NCBI RefSeq assembly: GCF_030272615.1
Contig: NC_081412.1
Coordinates: 672,957,823 to 673,021,822, forward strand
Source: Cryptomeria japonica
Lineage: Eukaryota > Streptophyta > Pinopsida > Cupressales > Cupressaceae
DNA: 64,000 bases
Reading direction: 5' to 3'
Shown: piece by piece, positions 52,814 through 62,227 of the stretch
How the letters are laid out: each line of letters begins with the position of its first letter
Numbering within the stretch: the stretch's first letter is position 1
Translations under genes and position numbers: made by a program
The notes under the pieces: model-generated
What the model saw: only the letters and a program-made list of their open reading frames with translations
What the model was told of the DNA's origin: nothing
Databases searched by the model: none

Positions 52814-53751
52814 GTTCCAACTTATTATCCTTGTGTTTACTTCAAGATGGTCAATGGGAAAATCGCCAATTCTTATAGATAACACTATTTTCCTTGATAG
52901 GATATTTATGTCAAACTTAATGCAACTATCTATATTGATGCAAAAATAACTACTTCAACTGCTAATTGTTATCTACAAAAAATGTCTACATCTATTTCCT
53001 AGCAACTTGGAAGTGTTCAAGGTCCGCCACCCCTTGATCACACATATGTTTTATTGTGATTTTCCTTAACATGTTCTCATGAGCCAGAAAGAAAATTTAC
53101 ATCTACACTAACCCAACTAAGGCTGAGACAATGAAGGGAAGAGAATCTGTATTACCCAAGGTAAGTAATAGAACATATACATTAATAATTCATTTTCTAC
53201 ATTGAATGAAATATGTAAGGGCCATGATTATGTTGTGAAGAAAGTCATCACCTTTGAAAAGAGAGGCTATTTCCCAAGGTACACATCATTCCAATGATGC
53301 AAGGAGAATATAGAGGAAGGCTTGGATAAAAGGGAACTCAAAGAATACTCTAAAAATCAAACTATCATCATTACAAAAATTATGAATAAATCAATGACTA
53401 TGTTTGCATTTGTTGTTTCAAATTGATTCCAAATTTCAAAGCTTCAACAACACCTTTCAGGGATATCAATTCGTGACTTAAAATTCTAATATTACTTGAT
53501 TGAAAATGTGATTTTAGGGTAATACAGATGAAGGGACATTACACATGTTAATGATGGAGAAATCTAAAGCTATTAATCATATTGTAAAAAACACTTATTA
53601 TCATCTCTGACTTAGTTAGCTATTTTTGATAAAATGCTCATAACACTTGGAAATGATTATATTTATTATGTCATTTTATTTTCTACTGCTATTGAAATCA
53701 CTTTCATGATACTTCAACAATGTAAAAATCATTTCCTCATACAAATCTATT

Positions 53752-54680
53752 AAACCCTATAATTTGAATTCAACAAACCCTAAAAAACTTATATATCTAT
53801 CAAAAAAAATAAAAGCAATTATGTCGATTTCATACATACCAACTTCCTACTCCCCCTTGGATCTCATACCACTCCATAGAATTCATTTTATGCAATGCTT
53901 TTTCCAATACATCATGTTGTCTCTCTTGCTATTTCCTCACACCACATTTACCCACCTTGCAAACAAAATTGCATCGACAAATCTATCAATTTTAACTTGA
54001 TATGTACTTAAAAAACTTACTAAAATCCACAGTACTCCCCTCTTAAGCACTTGAAACCCTAGAAATCTAATAAACCATATATAACTTGTAAACCACCAAA
54101 ATAAATGCCAATTATCTCCAATTCATACACACCTACTTTTTTGGCCGCCTTTTCTATTTCCTACTCTATTTCAATAAACTGCAACATCTCCCTTTACTAT
54201 TCCCCTTGGGTCTTGTCCTGTTATTTCATGTTAACATGACGTGGTCATTAGTTGACCACTACTTTATAGATGTTGTATTATGCACTATTCCCATCCATCA
54301 TGTTCTCTCTTGTATTGTTTTCTTTAACTGCCTTTAACCACCCTGAAAAAAAAAAATTCCATCCTCAAATCTGTCAATTTTAATCTCATATATATATATA
54401 TATATATATAAACCCTATGTAACTTTCAAACCACCAGTGAAATGCTAATGATCTTAGTTCCATACACACTTGGTTGTTTGTCCGTCTTTTGTATCTCCTC
54501 CTCTGTTAGTTTTGGTCTGTTTCAGCTTACTGCGACCTCTGCCCTTGCTATAGCATACTTTAGTCTCCTCCTAGTAACACGTCGTTTTTCTTCTCTGAAG
54601 CGTCGTGTTATGCAATGTATGTATTTGGAGTTCGCTTTCTCCTCGCCTCTTATTTTCTCCCTTATTTTCCCACATTAGTG
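53752..54680. repeat. Diverged tandem repeat, three units of 300-360 bp
   Basis: Units begin near 53752, 54054 and 54411 with AAACCCTA, continue with a CATACA-CCAACTT/ACACACCTAC segment and a CTCCTACT-like pyrimidine block, then TTATGCAATG/TTATGCACTA. The first two also share CATCATGTTGTCTCTCTTG and AAATCTATCAATTTTAACTT near their ends. Identity is low and was judged by eye. Confidence 0.55.
54389..54411. repeat. (AT)n microsatellite
   Basis: Alternating TA for about 23 bases at the junction of the second and third tandem units. Confidence 0.9.
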
Positions 54681-57133
54681 AAGGAAGAGGATTAAAACAG
54701 AAAAACAAAATAATTTTATTGATTGATTAAAAAACCGATTACATTGCATTCCTTTTATAAGGCATTTAATAGCACGAAGGCTAAACTCAAACTATTACAA
54801 AACTACAGTTGCATAGAGCGGATCTATCCACCGCTTTATTATCAAAAACTTAACTGCTTGCTAAACTTTAGAAAATCTGAAATATAAGCAACAGTTTAAA
54901 CTTCTAAGACCAGTTTACTGCGCATGCGGTGGAGCTAACGTAGGATCAATCTAATTGCAAATCTCTTGATTGCTTGCATGGAGGATCTGATATTTGAATG
55001 CTTGCATGGAGGATCAAATAATTTGACATGATTGGTATTATCCAATGGTCAAATAATTGCTGAAGCTGTACAAGCACATTAAAATCTTGCCTTCCCTACA
55101 AGAAACACAACTTCGTGCATGCTCTGTTAATGGTGAGTGGGAAAATTCAAAGCCGAAAATAAAAAGACTGAAATATCTGACAGCGTGCAACACTCCAATT
55201 GTCTTTCATTGTATTCATTTAATCGTTGATGATCAAAGTGAGCCACTCATCTCATATAAAGAATACCTTCGTGTAATAATGAGAGGAATGGTATTTATTA
55301 ATGCTTGTATTTAAATGAGATGCAATGATTACATTGATAGTAATTTATATCATGTTTATCAAAGCAATTATCTATGTGAAGAAAATATATATCTAGTTTG
55401 TATTATTTATATTTTTAGTCTTGTTTGATTCAAATCCAAATCTCTAAACAACTATGTTGTCAGAAACAAGAAACTGGAAACGAAACAAGAAACTGAATAT
55501 TTAAAGGTTGCCTATAAGAAACGTATGTATATATATATAATTTGTAAAATATAAAACATAATCAAAATAAATACCAAGATTATTATAGATCATTTCCACA
55601 TAATTTAAAAAGAATTCTAGGTAGAAAATAAAAATACATATATCATAATGTTTATAATTACATAATTAAAATATCAAAATATATAATCAAAAGTTAGAAT
55701 ATTTCTAAAATAACTTACACTATATATAAAAATTATTTTATAATAATTTAGAAAAATAAAAAAATAGTAAATCTCTAAATTCCTTTCTAAATTAATTTAG
55801 AAAAAACAAAAAAATAATATAATAAATTTCTAAACTAAAATAATTTGCTGAGAAATTTTTTTCATAATCTATCGTGTTAATTTGAAAAAAAAAATTAAAA
55901 AAATCAAACTTCCAAACCCCACTCCAAAATAAAAAATCAAACTTCCAAACCCCAGTCGCGTGAATATTAGAAACATCCTGTAGAGTATCATTTAAGAAAT
56001 TTTAAACAAATCTATTTAAAAAAATTAAAAAAAAATCATTCCAAATGCTGGCACCGCCTAGAAACCCATTTCTCTAATGTTGAAACCGGTTTCCTTAGTC
56101 GAAAGGGAAACGACATATTCATTGTTGTGAGCGGAAATTTAAAAGAATTTTAGAAAACACAATATAAGAAATTCCCCTCTTGTAGGAATATTGTTTCTAG
56201 TTTTGAGTCTGACAACTGTATATAGATAAAGCAAGAATCAAATTAGCCCCTCTGGACTTGTTTTATGTTTCAATGAATGAATGAAGGATTTGGATAATGT
56301 TGAGCAAGGGCTCTTAAATGGTAAGTGTTAATATTACAATTGCATTTACAACATCAGTAGTAGCTAGTATACATTCAATTTTCAAAAAAATTATTGTCAA
56401 ACTGATAATTAATATCAATTTGACAAATATTGTTCTTAATTTTTTCTATATTATATGATTTGATGTAGTTTGATTTGTTATTGTTTCAAGAATTTTTATC
56501 TTTGATTAGTTACAATTTTTAAAATAATGTTTCACTTGATATTTATATTGTTCTTATAATTTTTTTTTATATATATTAAAGATCGAGAGTAAACAAAATA
56601 CAATCAGCTGTAGATAGGAGAGGCTGCGCCTCAACCACCAAAACCACCGAGGATCTATGTTACATTACTAGAGAGTAGTCCGAAGACAAAAAAGGAAAGT
56701 CTGGGCACTACTGCAAGATGTGATCGAAAGGATCAATCCAAGTGGTCCACCCTGGGGCCCCTTCCATCAAAATCACCTACTTTCGGTCCTGGATCTAGGA
56801 CAGCATGGCAATGTGATCAGCCTCGGGCATCATGTTGCTATTGATCTCTTTAAGTTGCTTCTTTAGAGCCTCTTCAAAGGAAGACTAGTTTTTCGTGAGC
56901 CTCATCCACTCATAGCCATCCTTCATCTCATATACGAACATAGTTGTGTGCCCATCTTGCAAGAACCGAAGCAGCTTATGCCTTTCGAGATTCATCACGA
57001 AGGAGACTTGCGAGGCAATTTTAAAAAAGGTGAGTCTATGAAGAGACTGAGTAAGACACCTGCCATTACCATTAAACTTGTCCTCATTTCACATCTTCCA
57101 AATGAACCAAAGGATATAAGAAGATAAGATAAA

Positions 57134-57526
57134 CTAGAATAAGTTAGCGTCCTTTTTTAATCCATCAATATAACCAAAAATAATGCTAAGGGTATCCACA
57201 TGATTAGGAATACAAAAACCAAACATTAACCAAACCTCCCTGGCGAAGGAGCAGTAAAAAAGATTGTGCCTTCTAGTCTTAGGTAATCTACAAATGAAAC
57301 ACATATCAGTATTGAGGGGGTTTCTCCTTATTGGGAGTCTGTCAATAATAAGTTGCCATTTAAAGCATTGTATTTTAGGGGGAATCAGGCTTTTCCATAT
57401 TTGTGTAAAGCATTTATACCAGGAGTTGTCAGGCAGATCCAAGTACCACAACATGTTAACATGATTAATAATGGAGTCACTATTGAAATGTGGCGATTGA
57501 TCAGCAAAGTACTGTACACTCAGCAC
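57134..57526 (-). pseudogene. LINE C-terminal zinc-binding (zf-RVT) domain
   Basis: WKSLIPPKIQCFKWQLIIDR, then CFICRLPKTRRHNLFYCSFAREVW: the C-x2-C ... H-x3-4-C zinc-binding motif that ends plant L1 ORF2 proteins. The LINE coding sequence begins here right after the copia D insertion point; residues encoded by 57481-57526 belong to D, not the LINE. Downstream sequence to 56900 still resembles a reading frame (FVYEMKDGYEWMRL) but carries stops. Confidence 0.88.
57476..57480. repeat. Target duplication GTCAC of copia D (left); right copy 62223-62227
   Basis: GTCAC immediately before the 5' LTR and immediately after the 3' LTR, no mismatch. Confidence 0.95.
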
Positions 57527-57904
57527 ATATCCTTGCTGGGGGTGGCAGCCCCCGAGAAAAGCGAGGGTTCAAGGGCATGAGCCCCTGAGAAAATTTTTTT
57601 GGGGTATTTTTTTGATGAAAACTGACATTGTAATAAAACCCTAAAAAGGCCAACTTTGTTTTTGCCCTAAAAACGCATGTTATAAGCGGCTGGGATGCTT
57701 AAGGCATTGTAAGGTTGATGTACTATTTTTGTTGGATAATAAGAAAGATTGGACGGCTGTGTATGGTGGATGTAACCCATTCTAGGTGAACCATGTTAAA
57801 TCTCTATGTTATCTGTGTCCTATTTTATTCCTTTATCTTTTGTATTTAAATCTACATATAACTGTTAGTTCATATTTGCTTCGGATTTGCTTGAAACCCT
57901 AACA
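57481..57904 (+). repeat. Copia D 5' LTR (424 bp)
   Basis: Starts TATTGAAATG (TG mutated to TA) and ends CCCTAACA. It holds about 205 bp (about 57512-57717) that the 3' LTR lacks, including a GGCAGCCCCCGAGAAAAGCG stretch. Confidence 0.93.
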
Positions 57905-57918
57905 ATTGGTATCAGAGC
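57905..57918 (+). other. Copia D primer-binding site
   Basis: ATTGGTATCAGAGC: perfect match to the initiator-methionine tRNA site, directly after the LTR. Confidence 0.93.
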
Positions 57919-57964
57919 GAGGTTTTCTATAAATTGGCAGGACTCTCAGATTTGAGTCGGAGCA

Positions 57965-59266
57965 ATGGAGGATTTCAAATTCAAGGTCAAAAAGTTTAAC
58001 GACCAGAACTATCAGTTATGGAAAATGTAGATGGAGGATTACTTGTATCAAAAGGATTTGTGGTGGCCATTGGAAGGAAAGACAAAGAAAGCGACCACAA
58101 TGTTAGATGAAGAGTGGGACATTTTGGATAGAAAGGCACTGGGATCCATTCAGTTGTGCCTTGCACCGTCTATAGCATTCAATATAACAAAAGCAAAAAT
58201 GACTGTAGATTTGATGGAGACATTGGCAAAGTTGTATGAGAAACCCTCGGCTTCGAATAAGGTATTTCTTATGAAGTGTTTGTTTAATTTGAAAATGAGT
58301 GAGGGAGGATTTGTAGCAAAGCACTTAAATGAATTTAATACAATTACCAGTCAACTATCTTCAGTAAAAATTACCTTTGTAGAAGAGGTTAGGGCTCTCT
58401 TGATTTTATGTTCTTTGCCAGAAAGTTGGAATAGCTTGGTTATGGCTGTAAGTAACTCTCTCTCTGGTAAAAATACTTTGGTATTTGATGATATTGTTGG
58501 TGTTATCCTAAGCGAGGAAATGCCAAGGAAAAGCATAGGTGAGACTCCAACATCATCGGGTAGTGTTTTGAATGTGGAGAATAGAGGAAGATCAAAGGAA
58601 AGAGGAAAAGGCCTTGGGAATGAGAATTCACGAGGGAAGTCAAAGAAAGGATGCTCTCAATCTAGAGGAAAGAAAGATTGCTGGTACTACGGAAAGCCTG
58701 GTCATCTAAAAAAAGACTGTTGGTCTCGAAAAAACAAAGAAGGAGACAAAAATGAAAATGACAGTAAGGAAGCTAATATTGCAAGTAATACTTTACAAGA
58801 TGCTTTAATCTTATGTTTGAATAATGTTAATGATTCGTGGGTGATAGATTTTGGGGCTTCATTTAATGCTACACCCCATAGAAAATATTTTCTAGATTAT
58901 GTTCAAGGTGATTTTGGACAAGTATATTTGGGTGATGATGAGCCCTATCAAATTGTTGGAAAAGGAAAGATAAAGATCAAGTTGCAGAATGGAAATGACT
59001 GGTTTCTACAGGAGGTAAGACATGTTCGTAATTTAAGAAGAAATTTAATTTTTGCTGGGCAACTAGGTAGTGAAGGTTGCATAGTTACCCTCTCAGACAG
59101 TATGTGGAAGGTCGGTAAAGGATCATTAGTAATAGCTAAAGGTGCGAAGGTAGGCACATTATATCTGTGTATAGGTAACACTTACTCTACCCTAACTGCT
59201 ACAGATAAAGTTACTGCAGGGACAACAACAATAGATGTGGCAAGAACAGATTTGATAGAAGAGTGA
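57965..59266 (+). pseudogene. Copia D gag and protease
   Basis: Starts MEDFKFKVKKFNDQNYQLWKM, then TAG at 58028-58030, then a 411-codon open frame. UBN2-type gag runs to about residue 160 of that frame (SEGGFVAKHLNEFNTITSQL, LILCSLPESWNSLV). The zinc knuckle reads CWYYGKPGHLKKDC, with the second cysteine replaced by tyrosine. Protease has WVIDFGASFNATPHRKYF, D-F-G instead of D-S-G. KGSLVIAKGAKVGTLYL leads to the pre-integrase region. TGA at 59264 and a shift to the next frame follow; the W-H-x-R-x-G-H part of the pre-integrase zinc motif is missing there. Confidence 0.92.
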
Positions 59267-59273
59267 GAAAGGG

Positions 59274-60107
59274 ATGAAAACCCTTCACTCCAAAAATCTA
59301 TTGCCAGGACTAAAGAAGATTGATTTAGAGTTCTGTGAAAACTATGTTTATGGTAAACAGAAAAGAGTCAGATTTCTCAAGGTTGGGAAAGAGAAGAAGA
59401 GTGAAAAGTTAGAGCTTGTACATTCAAATCTATGGGGACTGGCTCAGGTATCATCTCTTGGTGGCTCTTGTTATTATGTTATTTTTATTGATGACTCAAC
59501 CAGAAAAACATGGGTATATATCCTAAAACAAAAATCAGATGTTTTTGAAACTTTTAAGAAATGGAAAGCTTTGGTTGAGAATGAGACAAGGAAAAAGTTG
59601 AAGTGTCTCAGATCGGATAATGGAGGTGAGTGTTGCAGCAAAACATTTGAAGATTACTACTCCTTAAATGGGATTCAAAAGCAGAAGACAGTTCCAGGAA
59701 CTCCATAGGAAAATGGTGTGTCAGAGAGAATGAATAGGACTATCATGGAACACGCAAGGAGCATGAGATTGCATGCTGGATTGCCCTTACATTTTTGGGC
59801 AGATGCTATACATACTGTTGTCTATTTGATAAATAGAGGACCTTCAACCTCTTTAGATGGTGGTATTCTAGAGGAGGCATGGACTGGTAAAAAGGTAAAT
59901 TATTCTTTTCTAAAAACCTTTGGTTGTCAAGCTTTTGTCCATGTTGATAAAGAAAATAGAACCAAGCTTGATGCTAAATCTCATAAATGTACCTTCATTG
60001 GATATGGGATAGATGAGTATGGCTATCGGTTATGGGATTTTGAAAATAAGAAAATAATTAGAAGTAGAGATGTTATATTCAATGAGAAGGTCATGTATAA
60101 AGAATAG
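59274..60107 (+). pseudogene. Copia D integrase
   Basis: FCENYVYGKQKRVRF (pre-integrase end), then LELVHSNLWGLAQVSSLGGS with the first catalytic Asp changed to Asn, FIDDSTRKTWVYILKQKSD, CLRSDNGGECCSKTFEDYY (second Asp present), TPxENGVSERMNRTI (Glu present; x is a TAG at 59706-59708). GLPLHFWADAIHTVVYLINR and KTFGCQAFVHVDKENRTKLD follow. TAG at 60105-60107 ends this piece; the frame stays the same into the reverse transcriptase. Confidence 0.92.
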
Positions 60108-61823
60108 ATGCAGGAAAAGAAGCATGAACAGGACAAACAAGAATATGTGGGGTTGGATGAGATTCCTAAAAATGAAATGGCACAGGTACCTGATGCTCAA
60201 CAACAACAGATTGTCCTACAAACTCCTACAAGTGTTAGACATTCTACGAGGTCAAGTAGACCCCCTGAAAGATTTTCTCCCTCTTTGTATTCCATTTTAT
60301 TAATGGATTATGGTGAACTAGAAGAATATGAAGAAGCAATGCAAGTAGATGCCAAACAACAGTGGGAGCTAGGCATGAAAGAGGAGATGGACTCCTTGAT
60401 GAAAAATAAGACTTGGGACTTAGTCCCTTTACCTGCAGAGAAAAGAGCGTTGCCTAACAAATGGGTTTATAGGCTGAAGGAGGAGGAAGGAGGTCAGAAA
60501 AGATATAAGGCCAGACTTGTGGTAAAAGGTTTTGCACAAAAAAAGGGTATAGATTATGATGAAATATTTTCTCCAGTTGTAAAAAAGACTTCAATTAGAA
60601 TTGTACTTAGTCTTGTGGCTACAGATGATTTACATCTTGAACAATTAGATGTCAAAACAAATTTTCTCCATGGAGATTTGGAGGAGGAAATTTACATGTT
60701 GCAACCACAGGGATATGAGGTCAAAGGTAAGGAGAACTTGGTGTGCAGGTTGAAGAAAAGTCTGTATGGCCTAAAGTAAGCACCCCAATAATGGTATTTA
60801 AAATTTGATAGTTTCATGGTTGAACACGGTTATCATAGATGTCATTCTGATCATTGTGTATATTTTAAGAGATTTGATAATGGCAGTTATATTATCCTAT
60901 TGCTTTATGTTGATGACATGCTTGTTGTTGGGTCTAACATGCAATATATAAATGATCTTAAACAAAAATTAGCTAGGTCATTTACTATGAAGGATTTGGG
61001 TGTAGCTAAGCAAATTCTCGATATGAGGATTACATGGGACAGGAAAAATAGAACCTTGAATTTGTCCCAAAGTGATTATATAAAGAAGGTGTTGAAAATA
61101 TTTAACATGCAAGATGCAAAAGCAGTTAATACACCTTTGGCTAGTCATTTCAAATTGACTAAGGAGATGTGCCCAAAGGCATAGGAAGAGGTAAAGAAAA
61201 TGTCTAACATCTCGTATTCATCAGCTGTTGGCAGTCTGATGTATGCAATTATATGTACAAGGCTAGATATTGCACATGCAATGGGAGTTGTGAGCAGGTT
61301 TATGAGTAATCTGGGTATGGAACATTGGAATGCTGTGAAATGGATTCTTTAGTATTTGAAAGGAACTACTACGAAGGCATTATGTTTCAAAGGATCTAAT
61401 GCTGCTCTGAGTGGATTTGTTGACTCTGATCTGGTAGGTGATATTGATTCATGGAGGAGTACTACAAGGTATGTTTTTACTATAGGGGGAATTGCAGTCA
61501 GTTGGATTTCTAGGCTGCAAAAGGTTGTTGCACTTTCAACCACTGAAACTGAGTATGTTGCTACTACAGAAGCCAGCAAGGAGATGATTTGGTTACAATG
61601 TTTTCTAGAGGAATTGGGTCAAACATAGGAGGATAACCCATTGTATACTGATAGCCAGAGTGCCATTCATCTTGTGAAGAACTCTACTTTTCATTCAAGG
61701 ACAAAGCACATTCAGCTCAGGTACCACTTCATCTGGACTGTTTTGGAGGAGGGTAAGTTACGGCTTGAGAAGATTCACACAAGTGAGAATCCTGTCGATA
61801 TGTTCATGAAGGCAGCTCCATAG
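60108..61823 (+). pseudogene. Copia D reverse transcriptase and RNase H
   Basis: Reverse transcriptase: LPNKWVYRLKEEEGGQ, ARLVVKGFAQKKGIDYDEIF, LDVKTNFLHGDLEEEIYM, CRLKKSLYGLK (TAA at 60777-60779), catalytic LLYVDDMLVVGS intact (about 60900-60935), FTMKDLGVAKQILDMRI. Connection: SSAVGSLMYAIICTRLDIAHA. RNase H: GFVDSDLVGDIDSWRSTTRY, ALSTTETEYVATTEASKE, YTDSQSAIHLVKNSTFHSRTKH. Stops at 60777, 60789, 61182, 61350 and 61626, all in one frame, so decay is mainly by substitution. Ends at AAP plus TAG (61821-61823). Confidence 0.93.
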
Positions 61824-62004
61824 GAGAAGCTGATTTCTTCATCAGTTTCTATTGGTCTTCTTGATTGATAATTGTGGAATTTATACCAGTCGAGTCCTAG
61901 TGTTTTATCTAGTGGATGTTGCATGTATAGTGGTGTCATCTAGTATCAGTCTCCAATTGGGAGATTGTTCGGTGTGGAGCCTGATTAGTCTCCAAGTGGG
62001 AGAT
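61824..62004 (+). other. Copia D 3' untranslated region with purine tract
   Basis: Contains two similar phrases, CTCCAATTGGGAGATTGTT (61951) and CTCCAAGTGGGAGATTGTT (61990). The second (AAGTGGGAGAT, 61994-62004) directly precedes the 3' LTR and is the priming tract; the first is an upstream near-copy. Confidence 0.8.
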
Positions 62005-62222
62005 TGTTGAAATGTGGTGACTGATCAGCAAAGTAATGTACTATTTTTGTTGGATAATAAGAAAAATTGGATGGTTGTGTATGGTGGACGTAACCCATTC
62101 TGGGTGAACCACGTTAAATCTCTGTGTTATCTGTGTCCTATTTTATTCCTTTAACTTTTGTATTTAAATCTGCATATAAATATTAGTTCATATTTGCTTC
62201 GGATTTGCTTGAAACCCTAACA
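62005..62222 (+). repeat. Copia D 3' LTR (218 bp, internally deleted)
   Basis: TGTTGAAATGTGG...CCCTAACA. Matches both ends of the 5' LTR but lacks the middle 205 bp or so. The breakpoint falls at a shared GTA, suggesting a short-homology deletion in this copy. Confidence 0.92.
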
Positions 62223-62227
62223 GTCAC

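Larger units (their letters stand above)
19716..52818 (+). mobile_element. Ty1/copia element A, outer host of a nested complex
   Basis: LTRs at 19721-20965 and 51570-52813 have similar length (1245 and 1244 bp) and are flanked by the perfect 5-bp duplication GTTCC (19716-19720 and 52814-52818). Internal pieces of A are 20966-22292, 44083-44364, 47047-48656 and 50207-51569. The gaps are filled by copia B with its Tat insert, element F and solo LTR G. Reading A's pieces in order gives the normal copia order: gag, protease, integrase, reverse transcriptase, RNase H. Stops and frameshifts are numerous and the LTRs well diverged, so A is the oldest member of the nest. No envelope-like ORF was seen. 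Lineage within copia is not assigned. Confidence 0.93.
52819..56569. other. Unassigned AT-rich intergenic sequence
   Basis: No gene or element core recognised. Contains the diverged tandem repeat 53752-54680, an (AT)n run at 54389-54411, and a very AT-rich block at 55380-56040. An 85-codon ORF (55057-55314) has no known motif. On the minus strand near 54765 CCTTATAAAAGGAATGC looks like an LTR-type TATA box, so an old LTR may lie around 54670-55060, but no ends were found. Confidence 0.4.
57481..62222 (+). mobile_element. Tnt1-like (Tork) Ty1/copia element D
   Basis: 4742 bp with 424-bp and 218-bp LTRs, primer-binding site ATTGGTATCAGAGC (57905-57918), gag-pol, a purine tract and the perfect duplication GTCAC. 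Protein sequence resembles the tobacco Tnt1/Tork lineage (gag with KKFNDQNYQLWKM; integrase IDDSTRKTWVYILK; YVDDMLVVGS). The shared LTR parts differ at about 14 of 218 positions by eye. Many stops and catalytic changes make it inactive. It is inserted in the LINE. Confidence 0.95.

Noticed and set aside
55057..55314. 85-codon ORF in the intergenic region
   Set aside because: No recognised domain or gene structure; a host exon cannot be excluded but is unsupported.
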